Shown here: positions 1-9,033 of the stretch, piece after piece
Layout: each line of letters opens with the position of its first letter
Position numbering within the stretch: position 1 is the first letter of the stretch
NCBI RefSeq assembly: GCF_003254295.1
Contig: NZ_QKZO01000005.1
Location: 124,001-188,000, forward strand
Source: Rhodobacter capsulatus
GTDB taxonomy: Bacteria > Pseudomonadota > Alphaproteobacteria > Rhodobacterales > Rhodobacteraceae
Length of the DNA: 64,000 bases
Direction: 5' to 3'
The notes under the pieces: model-generated
Told to the model about the DNA's origin: nothing
Databases searched by the model: none
The model's input: the letters and a program-made list of their open reading frames with translations, nothing else
Translations under genes and position numbers: made by a program

Positions 1-1
1 C

Positions 2-256
2 GGGGGCCTGCTGATTCTGCCCGGGCTGCTGACCGATGTTTTCGGGCTGCTGCTGCTCGTGCCGCCGGTGCGCAGGCTGCTGATCGCGCGGCTGTCGAAA
101 CGCGTGGTGGTGCAGGGCTTCGGCCAGGGCTTCGGCACGATGGCGCAACCGCCCCGGCCGGGCGCCGATCCGGGGCAGGTGATCGACGGCGACTTTCAGG
201 AAGTCGATCCGAAAAACCCGTCGATCAAGGGGAACTCGGGCTGGACACGCCATTGA
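2..256 (+). CDS. fxsA: FxsA family membrane protein, C-terminal part (5' end outside window)
   Basis: Only the last 84 codons are in the window, read in frame from base 2 to the TGA at 254-256. The visible part opens with a hydrophobic stretch (GLLILPGLLTDVFGLLLLVP) followed at once by basic residues (RRLL). This is the end of the membrane core of FxsA proteins, small inner-membrane proteins named for suppressing F-plasmid exclusion of phage T7. A soluble, proline- and aspartate-rich tail follows, including IDGDF, which is common in alphaproteobacterial FxsA. Placement just before secB is also frequent in Rhodobacterales. The cellular role is not established, and the start and first membrane segments cannot be judged here. 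Confidence 0.75.
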   Translation, partial: GGLLILPGLLTDVFGLLLLVPPVRRLLIARLSKRVVVQGFGQGFGTMAQPPRPGADPGQVIDGDFQEVDPKNPSIKGNSGWTRH

Positions 257-305
257 GACAGCGGTCCCGCGATGCTAGAAGATTGCAGATATCCTGGAGT
301 GACCC

Positions 306-800
306 ATGACCGAAGTCCCGAACGAGGCGGCCCAGCCGCAGATGAAAATGAGCATCCTCGCGCAATTCGTGCGGGACATGTCGTTTGAGAATGCGGTGGC
401 GCTGAACGGGCTGCAAAGCCCGGAAGTGCAGCCGGAAATGCAGGTGCAGGTCAGCCTCGACGCCCGCAAGCGCCCGGCAGAGCATCAGTATGAGGTGATC
501 ACCAAGTTCAAGATCACCTCGACCAACAAGGCGACGAATTCGGCGCTTTACCTGCTCGAGCTCGACTACGGCGGCATCTTCCACATCGAGGGCGTGCCCG
601 AGGATCAGATGCATCCCTTCCTGCTGATCGAATGCCCGCGCCAGCTTTTCCCCTATGTGCGGCGCATTGTCTCGGATGTGACGCGCGATGGCGGCTTCCC
701 GCCGTTCAACCTCGATCCGGTCGATTTCGTCGCGCTCTATCGGGCCGAGCTTGCCCGCCGCGCCGAGGCGCAAAAGGCAAGTGAAGCGTTGGTGAACTGA
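306..800 (+). CDS. secB: Protein-export chaperone SecB
   Basis: SecB is a cytosolic tetrameric chaperone that keeps preproteins unfolded and hands them to SecA at the Sec translocon. The 164-residue product has the usual SecB length. It carries the conserved core with FVRDMSFENA near residue 22, LLELDYGGIF near residue 82 and PFLLIECPRQLFPYVRRI near residue 102, then GGFPPFNLDPVDF before an acidic and alanine-rich tail. The start ATG at 306 follows a GGAGTG-like ribosome site. An intrinsic terminator at about 870-905 ends the unit, so secB appears to be transcribed alone or with the upstream fxsA. Confidence 0.97.
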   Translation: MTEVPNEAAQPQMKMSILAQFVRDMSFENAVALNGLQSPEVQPEMQVQVSLDARKRPAEHQYEVITKFKITSTNKATNSALYLLELDYGGIFHIEGVPEDQMHPFLLIECPRQLFPYVRRIVSDVTRDGGFPPFNLDPVDFVALYRAELARRAEAQKASEALVN

Positions 801-869
801 TCAACCCAAGATTGAAACCGCCAACGCGTCAACCTGCCTCAGGGACAAGGTGACCCGCTGACACCGCAG

Positions 870-905
870 GCCATCGCATTCAAAATGCGATGGCTTTTGC
901 TTTCG
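870..905 (+). terminator. Intrinsic terminator after secB
   Basis: An 11-base-pair perfect stem (870-880 paired with 884-894) with a three-base loop is followed by TTTTGCTTT. It sits about 70 bases after the secB stop and just before idi, so it should end the fxsA/secB transcript. Confidence 0.85.
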
Positions 906-915
906 GGTCGGTCAC

Positions 916-1446
916 ATGAGTGAGCTTATACCCGCCTGGGTTGGTGACAGACTGACTCCGGTGGACAAGTTGGAGGTGCATTTGAAAGGGCTCCGCCACA
1001 AGGCGGTGTCCGTTTTTGTCATGGATGGCGAAAACGTGCTGATCCAGCGCCGCTCCGAGGAGAAATATCACTCGCCGGGGCTTTGGGCGAACACCTGCTG
1101 CACCCATCCGGGCTGGACGGAACGCCCCGAGGAATGCGCCGTGCGGCGTCTGCGCGAGGAGCTGGGGATCACCGGGCTTTATCCCGCCCATGCCGACCGG
1201 CTGGAATATCGCGCCGATGTCGGCGGCGGCATGATCGAACATGAGGTGGTCGACATCTATCTGGCCTATGCCAAACCGCATATGCGGATCACCCCCGATC
1301 CCCGCGAAGTGGCCGAGGTGCGCTGGATCGGCCTTTACGATCTGGCGGCCGAGGCCGGTCGTCACCCCGAGCGGTTCTCGAAATGGCTGAACATCTATCT
1401 GTCGAGCCATCTTGACCGGATTTTCGGATCGATCCTGCGCGGCTGA
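916..1446 (+). CDS. idi: Isopentenyl-diphosphate delta-isomerase, type 1
   Basis: This enzyme interconverts isopentenyl diphosphate and dimethylallyl diphosphate, the two C5 units for carotenoids, quinone tails and bacteriochlorophyll side chains. The 176-residue protein has the Nudix fold of type 1 enzymes. Visible features are NTCCTHP with the catalytic cysteine near residue 61-62, the Nudix-like helix with RRLREELGI near residues 77-85, and the catalytic glutamate in IEHEVVD near residues 108-110. The ATG at 916 is preceded by weak ribosome-site sequence. It stands alone between a terminator and tamA. In Rhodobacter capsulatus an idi of the same length lies in the photosynthesis cluster. 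None of that cluster is seen here, so this may be a second copy or a relocated gene. Confidence 0.93.
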   Translation: MSELIPAWVGDRLTPVDKLEVHLKGLRHKAVSVFVMDGENVLIQRRSEEKYHSPGLWANTCCTHPGWTERPEECAVRRLREELGITGLYPAHADRLEYRADVGGGMIEHEVVDIYLAYAKPHMRITPDPREVAEVRWIGLYDLAAEAGRHPERFSKWLNIYLSSHLDRIFGSILRG

Positions 1447-1547
1447 CGGGTGCGACCGCGGAAAACGGCAAAAACCGACCGCCCGGCAAAGCTGGCTCTG
1501 GCAATCCGCGCGCAAAGCTGCATCATTCACCCCGTATTGACCGGGGG

Positions 1548-3350
1548 GTGGTGGTGTCAGCGCGTCTGTCCGCAAGCGTGATCGTTCTTGTTGCCGCCTG
1601 CGCCGGCATGGCGTCGGCCGAGACGGAATTCCGGCTCGAGCTCTCGGCGCCCGATTCGGCGCTGTCGAAGGCGCTGGCCCAGGTGTCGCTGTCGCGCGAG
1701 GCGGCGGGCAACAAGGAGGCCGACGCGCAGGATCTGTTCGGCGCGGCGCGGGCCGATTACGCCCGGCTGATCGGGGCGCTTTACGACGAGGGCCGCTATG
1801 GCGGCACGGTCTCGATCCTGATCGACGGGCGCGAGGCGGCGAATATCGCGCCGATGGATGCGCCCGCCCGCATCGGCAAGGTCGAAATCCGGGTCGATCC
1901 CGGCCCGGTGTTCCGGTTTTCCCGCGCCGCGATCGGCCCGCTGGCCCCGGAGACGCGGGTGCCGCCCAGCTTTCGCGTGACCGAGGTGGCGCGGTCCTCG
2001 ACCATCGTTGCCGCCGCCGGAAACGGTGTTTCGGCCTGGCGCGACGCGGGCCATGCCAAGGCCGCGGTGGCGCGGCAAACGATCACCGCCGATCACCGCA
2101 ATCAGGAGCTGGCCGCCGAGATCGCGCTCGATCCCGGCCCGCAGACCTGGTTCGGCACGTTGCAGATGACCGGCAACGAGCGGCTGCGCAGCGCCCGTCT
2201 TGCAAAGATCGCCGGGTTTCCCTCGGGCGAGGTCTTCTCGCCCGAAGCGCTCGAAGAGGTCCGCAACCGGTTGCGCCGCACCGGCATCTTCAGCGCGGTG
2301 ACGCTGACCGAAGCCGATACCCTGCGCGACGGTCGGTTGCTGGACGGCGAGCTGACCGTGGTCGAGGCGAAGCTGCGCCGTCTCGGCTTTGGCGCCGAGG
2401 TCTCGACTTCGGATGGCGGCAAGCTCTCGGGCTATTGGCTGCACCGCAATCTGATGGGCGGCGGCGAAAAGCTGCGGCTGGAGGCCGAGGTCTCGGGCGT
2501 CGGCGTCGGCAGCGGCGGCACCGATTACAGTTTCGGCGCCCGGCTGGACCGGCCCGCCACCTTCTCGCCCGACACCGCGGCCTTTCTGAAAACCGAAATC
2601 GCCCGCGCCCATGAAGATGATTACACCCTGAGCGGCTACGGACTCAGCTTCGGGCTCAGCCATATCTTCAGCGCGAAACTCTCGGCCGAGGCCGGGATCG
2701 GCTATGAATGGGCGAAGATCGAGGATGGCGCGGGCGAGCTGATCTATCGGCAGATCACCTTTCCGATGTCGGCGATCTGGGAAAACCGCAATATGCCCGC
2801 CGATGCGACGCGCGGCAGCTATGCGAAGCTGGATCTGATGCCCTTCTATGGCCTTGGCACTACCGGATCCGGGGCGCGGTTGCAGGGCGATTTCCGCGCC
2901 TATCGCGGCTTTGGCGCCAATGACCGCTTCGTGCTGGCCGGACGGGCGCAGATCGGCGGCGTTTTCGGCTCTGATCTGGCTGAAACGCCGCGGGATTACC
3001 TGTTCTATTCCGGTGGCGGCGGCACTGTGCGCGGGCAACCCTATCAGGCGCTGGGCGTCAAGGAACTGCAGGGCGGCACGCTGCACACCGGCGGCACCCG
3101 CTTTGTCGGGCTTTCGGCCGAATTGCGCGCGGGCGTCACCGAGAAGATCGGCGTCGTCGCCTTTTATGACGCGGGCTACATCAGCGCCTCGGATTTCTTC
3201 GGCCATGACGGCGACTGGCATTCCGGCGCGGGCCTTGGGCTGCGCTACAGAACGCCGATCGGTCCGATCCGGCTGGATGTCGCCGCGCCGGTCGATGGCA
3301 GCACGGGCGACGGCCCGCAACTCTATCTTGGCATAGGGCAGGCATTCTGA
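1548..3350 (+). CDS. tamA: TamA-type outer-membrane translocation and assembly protein (Omp85 family)
   Basis: TamA is an outer-membrane beta-barrel of the BamA/Omp85 superfamily that works with inner-membrane-anchored TamB in outer-membrane assembly and envelope lipid traffic. The 600-residue product has a signal peptide ending near ASA (residue 24). POTRA-like repeats follow to about residue 290 (for example FGTLQMTGNERLR), then a C-terminal barrel with the conserved VRGQPYQALG segment and a terminal aromatic residue (GQAF). Three tandem GTG codons (1548, 1551, 1554) are possible starts. The G-rich stretch just upstream fits the last one best by spacing. The stop overlaps the tamB start in TGATG, so the two are translationally coupled. 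Confidence 0.92.
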   Translation: MVVSARLSASVIVLVAACAGMASAETEFRLELSAPDSALSKALAQVSLSREAAGNKEADAQDLFGAARADYARLIGALYDEGRYGGTVSILIDGREAANIAPMDAPARIGKVEIRVDPGPVFRFSRAAIGPLAPETRVPPSFRVTEVARSSTIVAAAGNGVSAWRDAGHAKAAVARQTITADHRNQELAAEIALDPGPQTWFGTLQMTGNERLRSARLAKIAGFPSGEVFSPEALEEVRNRLRRTGIFSAVTLTEADTLRDGRLLDGELTVVEAKLRRLGFGAEVSTSDGGKLSGYWLHRNLMGGGEKLRLEAEVSGVGVGSGGTDYSFGARLDRPATFSPDTAAFLKTEIARAHEDDYTLSGYGLSFGLSHIFSAKLSAEAGIGYEWAKIEDGAGELIYRQITFPMSAIWENRNMPADATRGSYAKLDLMPFYGLGTTGSGARLQGDFRAYRGFGANDRFVLAGRAQIGGVFGSDLAETPRDYLFYSGGGGTVRGQPYQALGVKELQGGTLHTGGTRFVGLSAELRAGVTEKIGVVAFYDAGYISASDFFGHDGDWHSGAGLGLRYRTPIGPIRLDVAAPVDGSTGDGPQLYLGIGQAF

Positions 3351-6300
3351 TGCGGTGGCTGGTTGTCTTTCTGTTTCTGCTTCCGCTTCCCGCCCTGGCG
3401 CAGGAGGCGGACCCGGCCCAAACCGAACGGGACCGGTCCTATCTGACCGGGCTGATCGAGGACAATCTGTCCGGCACCGGCCGCGAGATCCGGCTGGAAG
3501 GGTTCCGCGGGGCGCTGTCCTCGCGGGCCAGTTTCGACACGCTGACGATCGCCGATGATCAGGGGGTCTGGCTGACGCTGCGCAATGGCGCCGTGACATG
3601 GGACAGGGCGGCGCTGCTTCTGGGCAAGATCTCGGTCGAGGAACTCTCGGCCGCCGAGATCGAGCTGCCGCGTCTGCCGGTGGCACCGCCGCAGGAAACC
3701 CCGCCCGAGGCGAAGCCGTTTTCCCTGCCGAAGCTGCCGGTCGCGGTCGAAATCGGCTCTGTCAAGGCGGAAAAGCTGATTCTGGGGGCGCCCGTTCTGG
3801 GGCAGGCGGCCGAATTTCAGCTGGAAGGATCGCTGCGGCTGTCGGGCGGGGATGGCGAAACCGAGCTGGCCGCGACCCGCACCGACGGGCCGAAGGGGCG
3901 CTTTGCACTGCGGGCAAGCTATGTCGAAGACAGCCGGGCGCTGCTTCTCGACATGCTTCTGACCGAGGCGCAGGACGGCATCGCCTCGGGGCTGATCGGC
4001 CTGCCGGGGCGGCCGTCGCTGACGCTGTCGATGAGCGGGCTTGGCAGTCTGGAGGATTTCAAGGCCGATGTGCTTTTGGGCACCGCGGGCGTGTCGCGGA
4101 TCACCGGCACGGTGGCGCTGAGCGGCAAGAACGACGTCCGGACGGTCGCGGCCAGCCTTGGCGGCGATGTCGCGGCGCTGCTGCCCGAGGCCTATCGCGG
4201 CTTCTTCGGGCCCGAGACGCGGCTGGATTTTCTGGGCGAACGCAGCACCACCGGGATGTTGCGGCTGCGCCAGTTGGATCTGCGCGGGCAGGCGGTCAGC
4301 CTGTCGGGCGGGCTTGATCTGCGCCCCGACGGCCTGCCCGATCGCTTCGATCTGACGGCAAAGCTGGGGCTGGAGACCGGTGAACCCGTGGTGCTGCCGC
4401 TTTCCGGCGACCCGATCAGCCTGCGCGGCGGTGAGGTGAAGCTGCGCTACGACCGTGCGACGGGCGAGGGCTGGAGCCTGGTCTCCGACCTGACCGGGCT
4501 TGCGCGCGGCGCCGACCTGCTCGACCGGCTCAGCCTGTCCGGGTCGGGCCGGATCGGGCCGCAGACGGTAGGCGGGGCCTTGACCCTGATCGCGACCGGA
4601 ATCGCCCCCGCAGACAAGGCCCTGGCCGAGGCGTTGGGCCCCTTTATCTCGGGCAAGCTGCAATTCTACTGGCAAAAGGGGCACCCCTTGACCGTGCCCG
4701 GCCTGACCCTGGGCAGCCGCGATTTCACCGCCCGCGGCCGTTTCGCGCTGGGCGAGGATCTGGCGGTTTCGGGTCACCTCGAGGCGGATCACCGCAAGCT
4801 GGCAAGCCTCTCCGCGCTGGCGGGCCGCGCCCTTTCCGGCACTGTTTCGGCAGATCTTCAGGGGCGCTATGTGCTTTCCAGCGGCGCGTTCGACGCCGAA
4901 GCCGATCTTGACGCGACCGATCTGCATCTGGATCAGGCGCAGGCCGATGCGCTTTTGGCGGGAAAGGCGAAGATCCTCCTCTCGGCGGCGCGCGATGACA
5001 AGGGCCTGACCCTGCGCCAGCTTGCGGCTGATGCCGGAGGGGCGTCGCTGCAAGCTTCGGGGAGGATCAGCAGCAGCGACAGCACGCTCTCGGCCCGGCT
5101 GCAGGCGCAAAATCTCGGGCGTCTTGGCGCCGGTTACGGCGGCGCGGTGGCCTTCGACGCGAAGCTGACCGGGCCGCTCAATGCGCGGCGGATCTCGGTC
5201 AGCGGGACGGGGCGGAACATGGCCCTGCCGCAGACCGATCTGAACCGGATTCTGGCGGGACAGAGCCAGTTCGCCCTGAACCTTCTGCAGGCGGACGGCG
5301 CGTTCCATCTGGCCGATCTGAGCCTCTCGACGCCACAGCTTTCGGCCTCGGCCAAGCCGCGCAAGGATCAGCCGAAGGTCTTCGATCTGTCGACCAGACT
5401 TTCGAATGTCGCGCTGCTGGCGCCCGGCTTTCCCGGGCCGCTGGCGATTTCGGGCAGTCTGACCGATCAGGGCGCCCGCTACGGGCTGGATCTGCGCGGC
5501 ACCGGGCCGGGCGGCACGCAGGCGACGGTCAAGGGCACGATCGCCGCCGATGCCTCCAGCGTCGATCTGGCGATTTCCGGCCGGGCCGAGACGGCGCTGG
5601 CGAACAGTTTCCTTGAGCCGCAATCGGTGCAGGGGCCGCTGACCTTCGATCTGGCGCTGAAGGGCAAGCCGGGGCTTGCGGCGCTGTCCGGGCAGGTCAT
5701 GGGCGCGAACCTGCGCGTGGCGGCCCCGACCCTGGGGCAGGCGCTGAGCGATGTCGATCTGCAGGCGAAACTGGCCAACGGCACGGCGCAGCTCTCGGGT
5801 CAGGGCAGTTTCGCGGGGGGCGGCGGGCTCTCGCTCTCGGGGCCGGTGGGCCTGACCGGACCCTTCCCGGCGAAGCTGGCGCTGGTGCTTGACCGCGCCC
5901 GGCTGCGCGACCCCGAGCTTTACGACACCCGCGTCAGTGGCAAGCTGGCGATCAATGGCGGGTTGACCGGCGCGCTGCGGATTTCCGGCGCGCTGACGCT
6001 GGAGGAAACCGAGCTGCGGATTCCCGCGGGCGGGCTGGGCGGCGCCGGGGCGATCCCGGCGATCACGCATCGGCATGAACCCGGCGCGGTGCATCAGACG
6101 CGGCTGCGCGCGGGCCTGGTCGAGACCGCCAAAGCGGCGAAGGGTGGCGGCAGGGCGATTGCGCTTGATGTGACGATCTCGGCGCCGCAACAGATCTTCG
6201 TGCGCGGTCGCGGGCTGGATGCGGAATTGGGCGGGCAGCTGCGGGTCACCGGCACGACGGCGCAGATCGTGCCGGTCGGTCAGTTCAGCCTGATCCGCGG

Positions 6301-6850
6301 CAGGCTGGACGTGCTGGGCAAGCGCTTCGATCTGACCGAAGGGCAGGTGGCGCTGCAAGGGGCGCTGGTGCCCTGGGTGATGTTCCAGGCGACCACCTCG
6401 CAGGAGGATCTGGACATTGCCCTGACGCTGGAGGGCGCGGCGACCGAGCCCAGGCTGACCATCACTTCCGCGCCCGATCTGCCCGAGGAAGAGGTTCTGG
6501 CCCGGCTTTTGTTCAACAAGGGGCTGACGACGCTTTCGCCGCTGCAGGCGGCGCAGCTGGCCTCGGCGGTGGCGACGCTGGCGGGCAAGGGCGGCGACGG
6601 GATCGTGTCGAAGCTGCGGCAGGGCTTTGGCCTCGATGATCTGGACGTCGGCACCGATGACAGCGGCAATGCCACGGTGAAAGCGGGCAAGTATCTGGCA
6701 AAGAACGTCTATTCCGACGTGTCGGTGGACAGTTCCGGTCAGGCCGAGGTGACGCTCAACCTCGACATCACCAAGCAGATCACCGCCAAGGCCTCGGTCG
6801 GTTCGGCGGGGGACAGTTCGCTCGGGGTGTTTTTCGAAAAGGATTACTGA
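3350..6850 (+). CDS. tamB: TamB-type translocation/assembly module protein (DUF490 domain)
   Basis: TamB is a very long beta-helical protein anchored in the inner membrane that spans the periplasm to TamA. The 1166-residue product begins with a hydrophobic signal-anchor (MRWLVVFLFLLPLPALAQ). It continues with hundreds of residues of repetitive beta-strand sequence rich in L-x-L/G-x-L patterns, and ends with the DUF490/TamB C-terminal domain (about residues 850-1166), including QIFVRGRGLDAELGG, RLLFNKG and GVFFEKDY. The final aromatic residue is typical. It overlaps tamA by one base. Its last codons overlap the end of the convergent LysR gene by seven bases, leaving no room for a conventional terminator. 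Confidence 0.93.
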   Translation: MRWLVVFLFLLPLPALAQEADPAQTERDRSYLTGLIEDNLSGTGREIRLEGFRGALSSRASFDTLTIADDQGVWLTLRNGAVTWDRAALLLGKISVEELSAAEIELPRLPVAPPQETPPEAKPFSLPKLPVAVEIGSVKAEKLILGAPVLGQAAEFQLEGSLRLSGGDGETELAATRTDGPKGRFALRASYVEDSRALLLDMLLTEAQDGIASGLIGLPGRPSLTLSMSGLGSLEDFKADVLLGTAGVSRITGTVALSGKNDVRTVAASLGGDVAALLPEAYRGFFGPETRLDFLGERSTTGMLRLRQLDLRGQAVSLSGGLDLRPDGLPDRFDLTAKLGLETGEPVVLPLSGDPISLRGGEVKLRYDRATGEGWSLVSDLTGLARGADLLDRLSLSGSGRIGPQTVGGALTLIATGIAPADKALAEALGPFISGKLQFYWQKGHPLTVPGLTLGSRDFTARGRFALGEDLAVSGHLEADHRKLASLSALAGRALSGTVSADLQGRYVLSSGAFDAEADLDATDLHLDQAQADALLAGKAKILLSAARDDKGLTLRQLAADAGGASLQASGRISSSDSTLSARLQAQNLGRLGAGYGGAVAFDAKLTGPLNARRISVSGTGRNMALPQTDLNRILAGQSQFALNLLQADGAFHLADLSLSTPQLSASAKPRKDQPKVFDLSTRLSNVALLAPGFPGPLAISGSLTDQGARYGLDLRGTGPGGTQATVKGTIAADASSVDLAISGRAETALANSFLEPQSVQGPLTFDLALKGKPGLAALSGQVMGANLRVAAPTLGQALSDVDLQAKLANGTAQLSGQGSFAGGGGLSLSGPVGLTGPFPAKLALVLDRARLRDPELYDTRVSGKLAINGGLTGALRISGALTLEETELRIPAGGLGGAGAIPAITHRHEPGAVHQTRLRAGLVETAKAAKGGGRAIALDVTISAPQQIFVRGRGLDAELGGQLRVTGTTAQIVPVGQFSLIRGRLDVLGKRFDLTEGQVALQGALVPWVMFQATTSQEDLDIALTLEGAATEPRLTITSAPDLPEEEVLARLLFNKGLTTLSPLQAAQLASAVATLAGKGGDGIVSKLRQGFGLDDLDVGTDDSGNATVKAGKYLAKNVYSDVSVDSSGQAEVTLNLDITKQITAKASVGSAGDSSLGVFFEKDY

Positions 6851-7734
6851 GCCGCGGCGCGGCCGATCCAGTCGCGGAACGCCACCAGCGCGGGCGAGGG
6901 CGTGACCCCCGCGGGCCAGACCAGATAATAGGCGCCAACGCCCGAGACGGCTTCGCCCGGGGTGCGGATCAGCCGTCCCTCGGCGATTTCCGGCAGGGCA
7001 AGGAATTCGGGCAGAAGCGCGATGCCGACGCCATGCGCGGCGGCCTGCATCATCGGCGCGAACTGGTCGAACATGATCCCGCGCGTCGCGGGCGCCTGCA
7101 ACCCGTGATGCGCGAACCAGGCCGTCCAGGCATTCGGACGCGATTCCAGCTGCAACAGAGACTGATCGAGCAGATCTTCGGGCCGCCGCATCGGATGGCT
7201 GCGGGCGAAGTCGTCGGAACAGGCGGCAAGGATGCGTTCTTCGAACAGCAGCATCTGCTCGGCATCGGGCCAGGGCCGGGTGCCGAAATGGATCGCGGCG
7301 TCAAAGGTCTCGGTGGCGAAATCGAAGGGGCGCAGCCGCGTGCCAAGGTTCAGCGTCACGCCGGGGTTTTCCGCCAGAAAACCGGCCAGCCGCGGCGCCA
7401 GCCAGCGCGTGCCGAAAGTGGGCAGAATCGCCAGGTTCAAGACACCCCCGCCCGGATTGGCGCGCAGCCCGAGCGAGGCCCGCGCGATCAGCTCGAGCGC
7501 CTTGCGCACGTCGCGGGCATAGGCCTGCGCCGCCTCGGTCGGCATCAACCGCCGTCCCTCGCGCCGAAAGAGCTGCACGCCCAATTGCCCCTCGAGGTTC
7601 TGCACCAGACGGCTGACCGCGCCCTGCGTCAGCGACAATTCCCGCGCCGCGGCGGCGGTCGAGCCCAGCCTGCAGACCGCCTCGAAGGCGGCGAGCAGCG
7701 AGACCGAGGGAATATAGCGTCTGGGCAGGGTCAT
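6844..7734 (-). CDS. LysR-family transcriptional regulator, GcvA-like, probably controlling gcdH
   Basis: The 296-residue protein has an N-terminal winged helix-turn-helix (about residues 10-70, with STAAAARELSLTQGAVSRLV) and a periplasmic-binding-like effector domain typical of LysR regulators of the GcvA subgroup. It is divergent from the glutaryl-CoA dehydrogenase gene with about 90 bases between starts. This is the standard arrangement for a LysR activator of its neighbour. GcdR-type regulators next to gcdH are known, and that is the likely role, inferred from position. The effector could be a glutarate or lysine catabolite, but nothing in the sequence proves it. The gene ends seven bases inside tamB. 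Confidence 0.88.
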   Translation of the reverse strand: MTLPRRYIPSVSLLAAFEAVCRLGSTAAAARELSLTQGAVSRLVQNLEGQLGVQLFRREGRRLMPTEAAQAYARDVRKALELIARASLGLRANPGGGVLNLAILPTFGTRWLAPRLAGFLAENPGVTLNLGTRLRPFDFATETFDAAIHFGTRPWPDAEQMLLFEERILAACSDDFARSHPMRRPEDLLDQSLLQLESRPNAWTAWFAHHGLQAPATRGIMFDQFAPMMQAAAHGVGIALLPEFLALPEIAEGRLIRTPGEAVSGVGAYYLVWPAGVTPSPALVAFRDWIGRAAAQ

Positions 7735-7824
7735 GTATGCGCTCCATGCATCGACATAAGCCGGAATAGCGGTAGATTAGCGCATTTCGCTCGCGCATAA
7801 AGCATCGAACGCATGGAGGACCAG
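7735..7824. promoter_or_regulatory. Divergent control region between the LysR gene and gcdH
   Basis: This 90-base gap must hold both promoters. It contains the hexamer GCGCAT twice close together (near 7781-7800) and its complement ATGCGC at the LysR end, giving several partly symmetric pairs, as expected of LysR-type sites (T-N11-A). No site can be assigned with certainty. A clear GGAGG at about 7814-7818 sets the gcdH start. Confidence 0.35.
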
Positions 7825-9033
7825 ATGGCCCTGAAACCCAAGGATGCCCCCGATCTTGCCCGGTTCGACTGGGATGACCCGCTGCGCCTGAACGGCCAGC
7901 TGAGCGAAGAGGAACGGATGCTGCGCGATGCGGCCCGGGCCTATGCGCAGGAAAAGCTGCAACCCCGGGTGATCCGCGCCTTTGCCGAGGAAGAAACCGA
8001 TCCGGCGATCTTCCGCGAGATGGGCGAGATGGGGCTTTTGGGCGTGACCATCCCCGAGGAATACGGCGGGCTGGGCGCGTCCTATGTCGCCTATGGTCTG
8101 GTGGCGCGGGAAATCGAACGGGTCGACAGCGGCTATCGCTCGATGATGTCGGTGCAGTCGAGCCTTGTCATGTATCCGATCCATGCCTATGGCACCGAGG
8201 CGCAGCGGCGGAAATATCTGCCCAAGCTCGCCAGTGGCGAATGGATCGGCTGTTTTGGCCTGACCGAACCCGATGCCGGTTCGGATCCGGCCAGCCTGAA
8301 GACCGTCGCGAAGAAGACGGCGCATGGCTATGTGCTGACCGGCTCGAAGATGTGGATCTCGAACGCGCCGATCGCCGATGTCTTCGTCGTCTGGGCGAAA
8401 TCCGAGGCGCATGGCGGCAAGATCAAGGGTTTTGTGCTGGAAAAGGGTCTGAAAGGGCTCTCGGCGCCGAAGATCGCGGGCAAGCTTTCCCTGCGGGCCT
8501 CGATCACCGGCGAGATCGTAATGGACGGCGTCGAGGTCGGCGAAGATGCGCTTTTGCCGGGTGTCGAGGGGCTGAAGGGGCCCTTTGGCTGTCTGAACCG
8601 GGCGCGCTATGGCATCGCCTGGGGCGTGATGGGCGCGGCCGAATTCTGCTTTCATGCGGCGCGGCAATACGGGCTGGATCGCAAGCAATTCGACAAGCCG
8701 CTGGCGCAGACGCAGCTTTACCAGCTGAAACTGGCCAATATGCTGACCGATATCACGCTGGGTCTGCAGGCGGCTCTGCAGGTCGGTCGGTTGATGGACG
8801 AGGCCAATGCCGCGCCCGAGATGATCTCGCTGATCAAGCGCAACAACTGCGGCAAGGCGCTGGAGGCGGCGCGGAATGCCCGCGACATGCATGGCGGCAA
8901 CGGCATCTCGGAATCGTTCCAGGTGATCCGGCACATGGTGAACCTGGAAACGGTGAACACCTACGAGGGCACGCATGATGTGCATGCGCTGATCCTTGGG
9001 CGGGCGGTGACCGGGTTGCAGGCGTTTTATTGA
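7825..9033 (+). CDS. gcdH: Glutaryl-CoA dehydrogenase (acyl-CoA dehydrogenase family)
   Basis: The enzyme oxidises and decarboxylates glutaryl-CoA to crotonyl-CoA and CO2 in lysine, tryptophan and glutarate breakdown, passing electrons to electron-transfer flavoprotein. The 402-residue protein (start at 7825, five bases after GGAGG; an in-frame ATG at 7813 is less well placed) has the acyl-CoA dehydrogenase fold. Visible are the FAD-site segment [33 protein letters not shown], and the catalytic glutamate in [16 protein letters not shown] at about residue 381. NPxS-type sequences of other subfamilies are absent, and overall similarity favours GcdH. The divergent LysR gene is its likely regulator. 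Its end overlaps the convergent YihY gene by seven bases. Confidence 0.92.
   Translation: MALKPKDAPDLARFDWDDPLRLNGQLSEEERMLRDAARAYAQEKLQPRVIRAFAEEETDPAIFREMGEMGLLGVTIPEEYGGLGASYVAYGLVAREIERVDSGYRSMMSVQSSLVMYPIHAYGTEAQRRKYLPKLASGEWIGCFGLTEPDAGSDPASLKTVAKKTAHGYVLTGSKMWISNAPIADVFVVWAKSEAHGGKIKGFVLEKGLKGLSAPKIAGKLSLRASITGEIVMDGVEVGEDALLPGVEGLKGPFGCLNRARYGIAWGVMGAAEFCFHAARQYGLDRKQFDKPLAQTQLYQLKLANMLTDITLGLQAALQVGRLMDEANAAPEMISLIKRNNCGKALEAARNARDMHGGNGISESFQVIRHMVNLETVNTYEGTHDVHALILGRAVTGLQAFY

Noticed and set aside
1557-3686. 709-codon minus-strand frame opposite tamA
   Set aside because: Arginine- and proline-rich shadow frame caused by high GC; no family resemblance, and tamA is clear on the other strand.
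3323-6358. 1011-codon minus-strand frame opposite tamB
   Set aside because: Codon-composition shadow of tamB; protein is low-complexity without domains.
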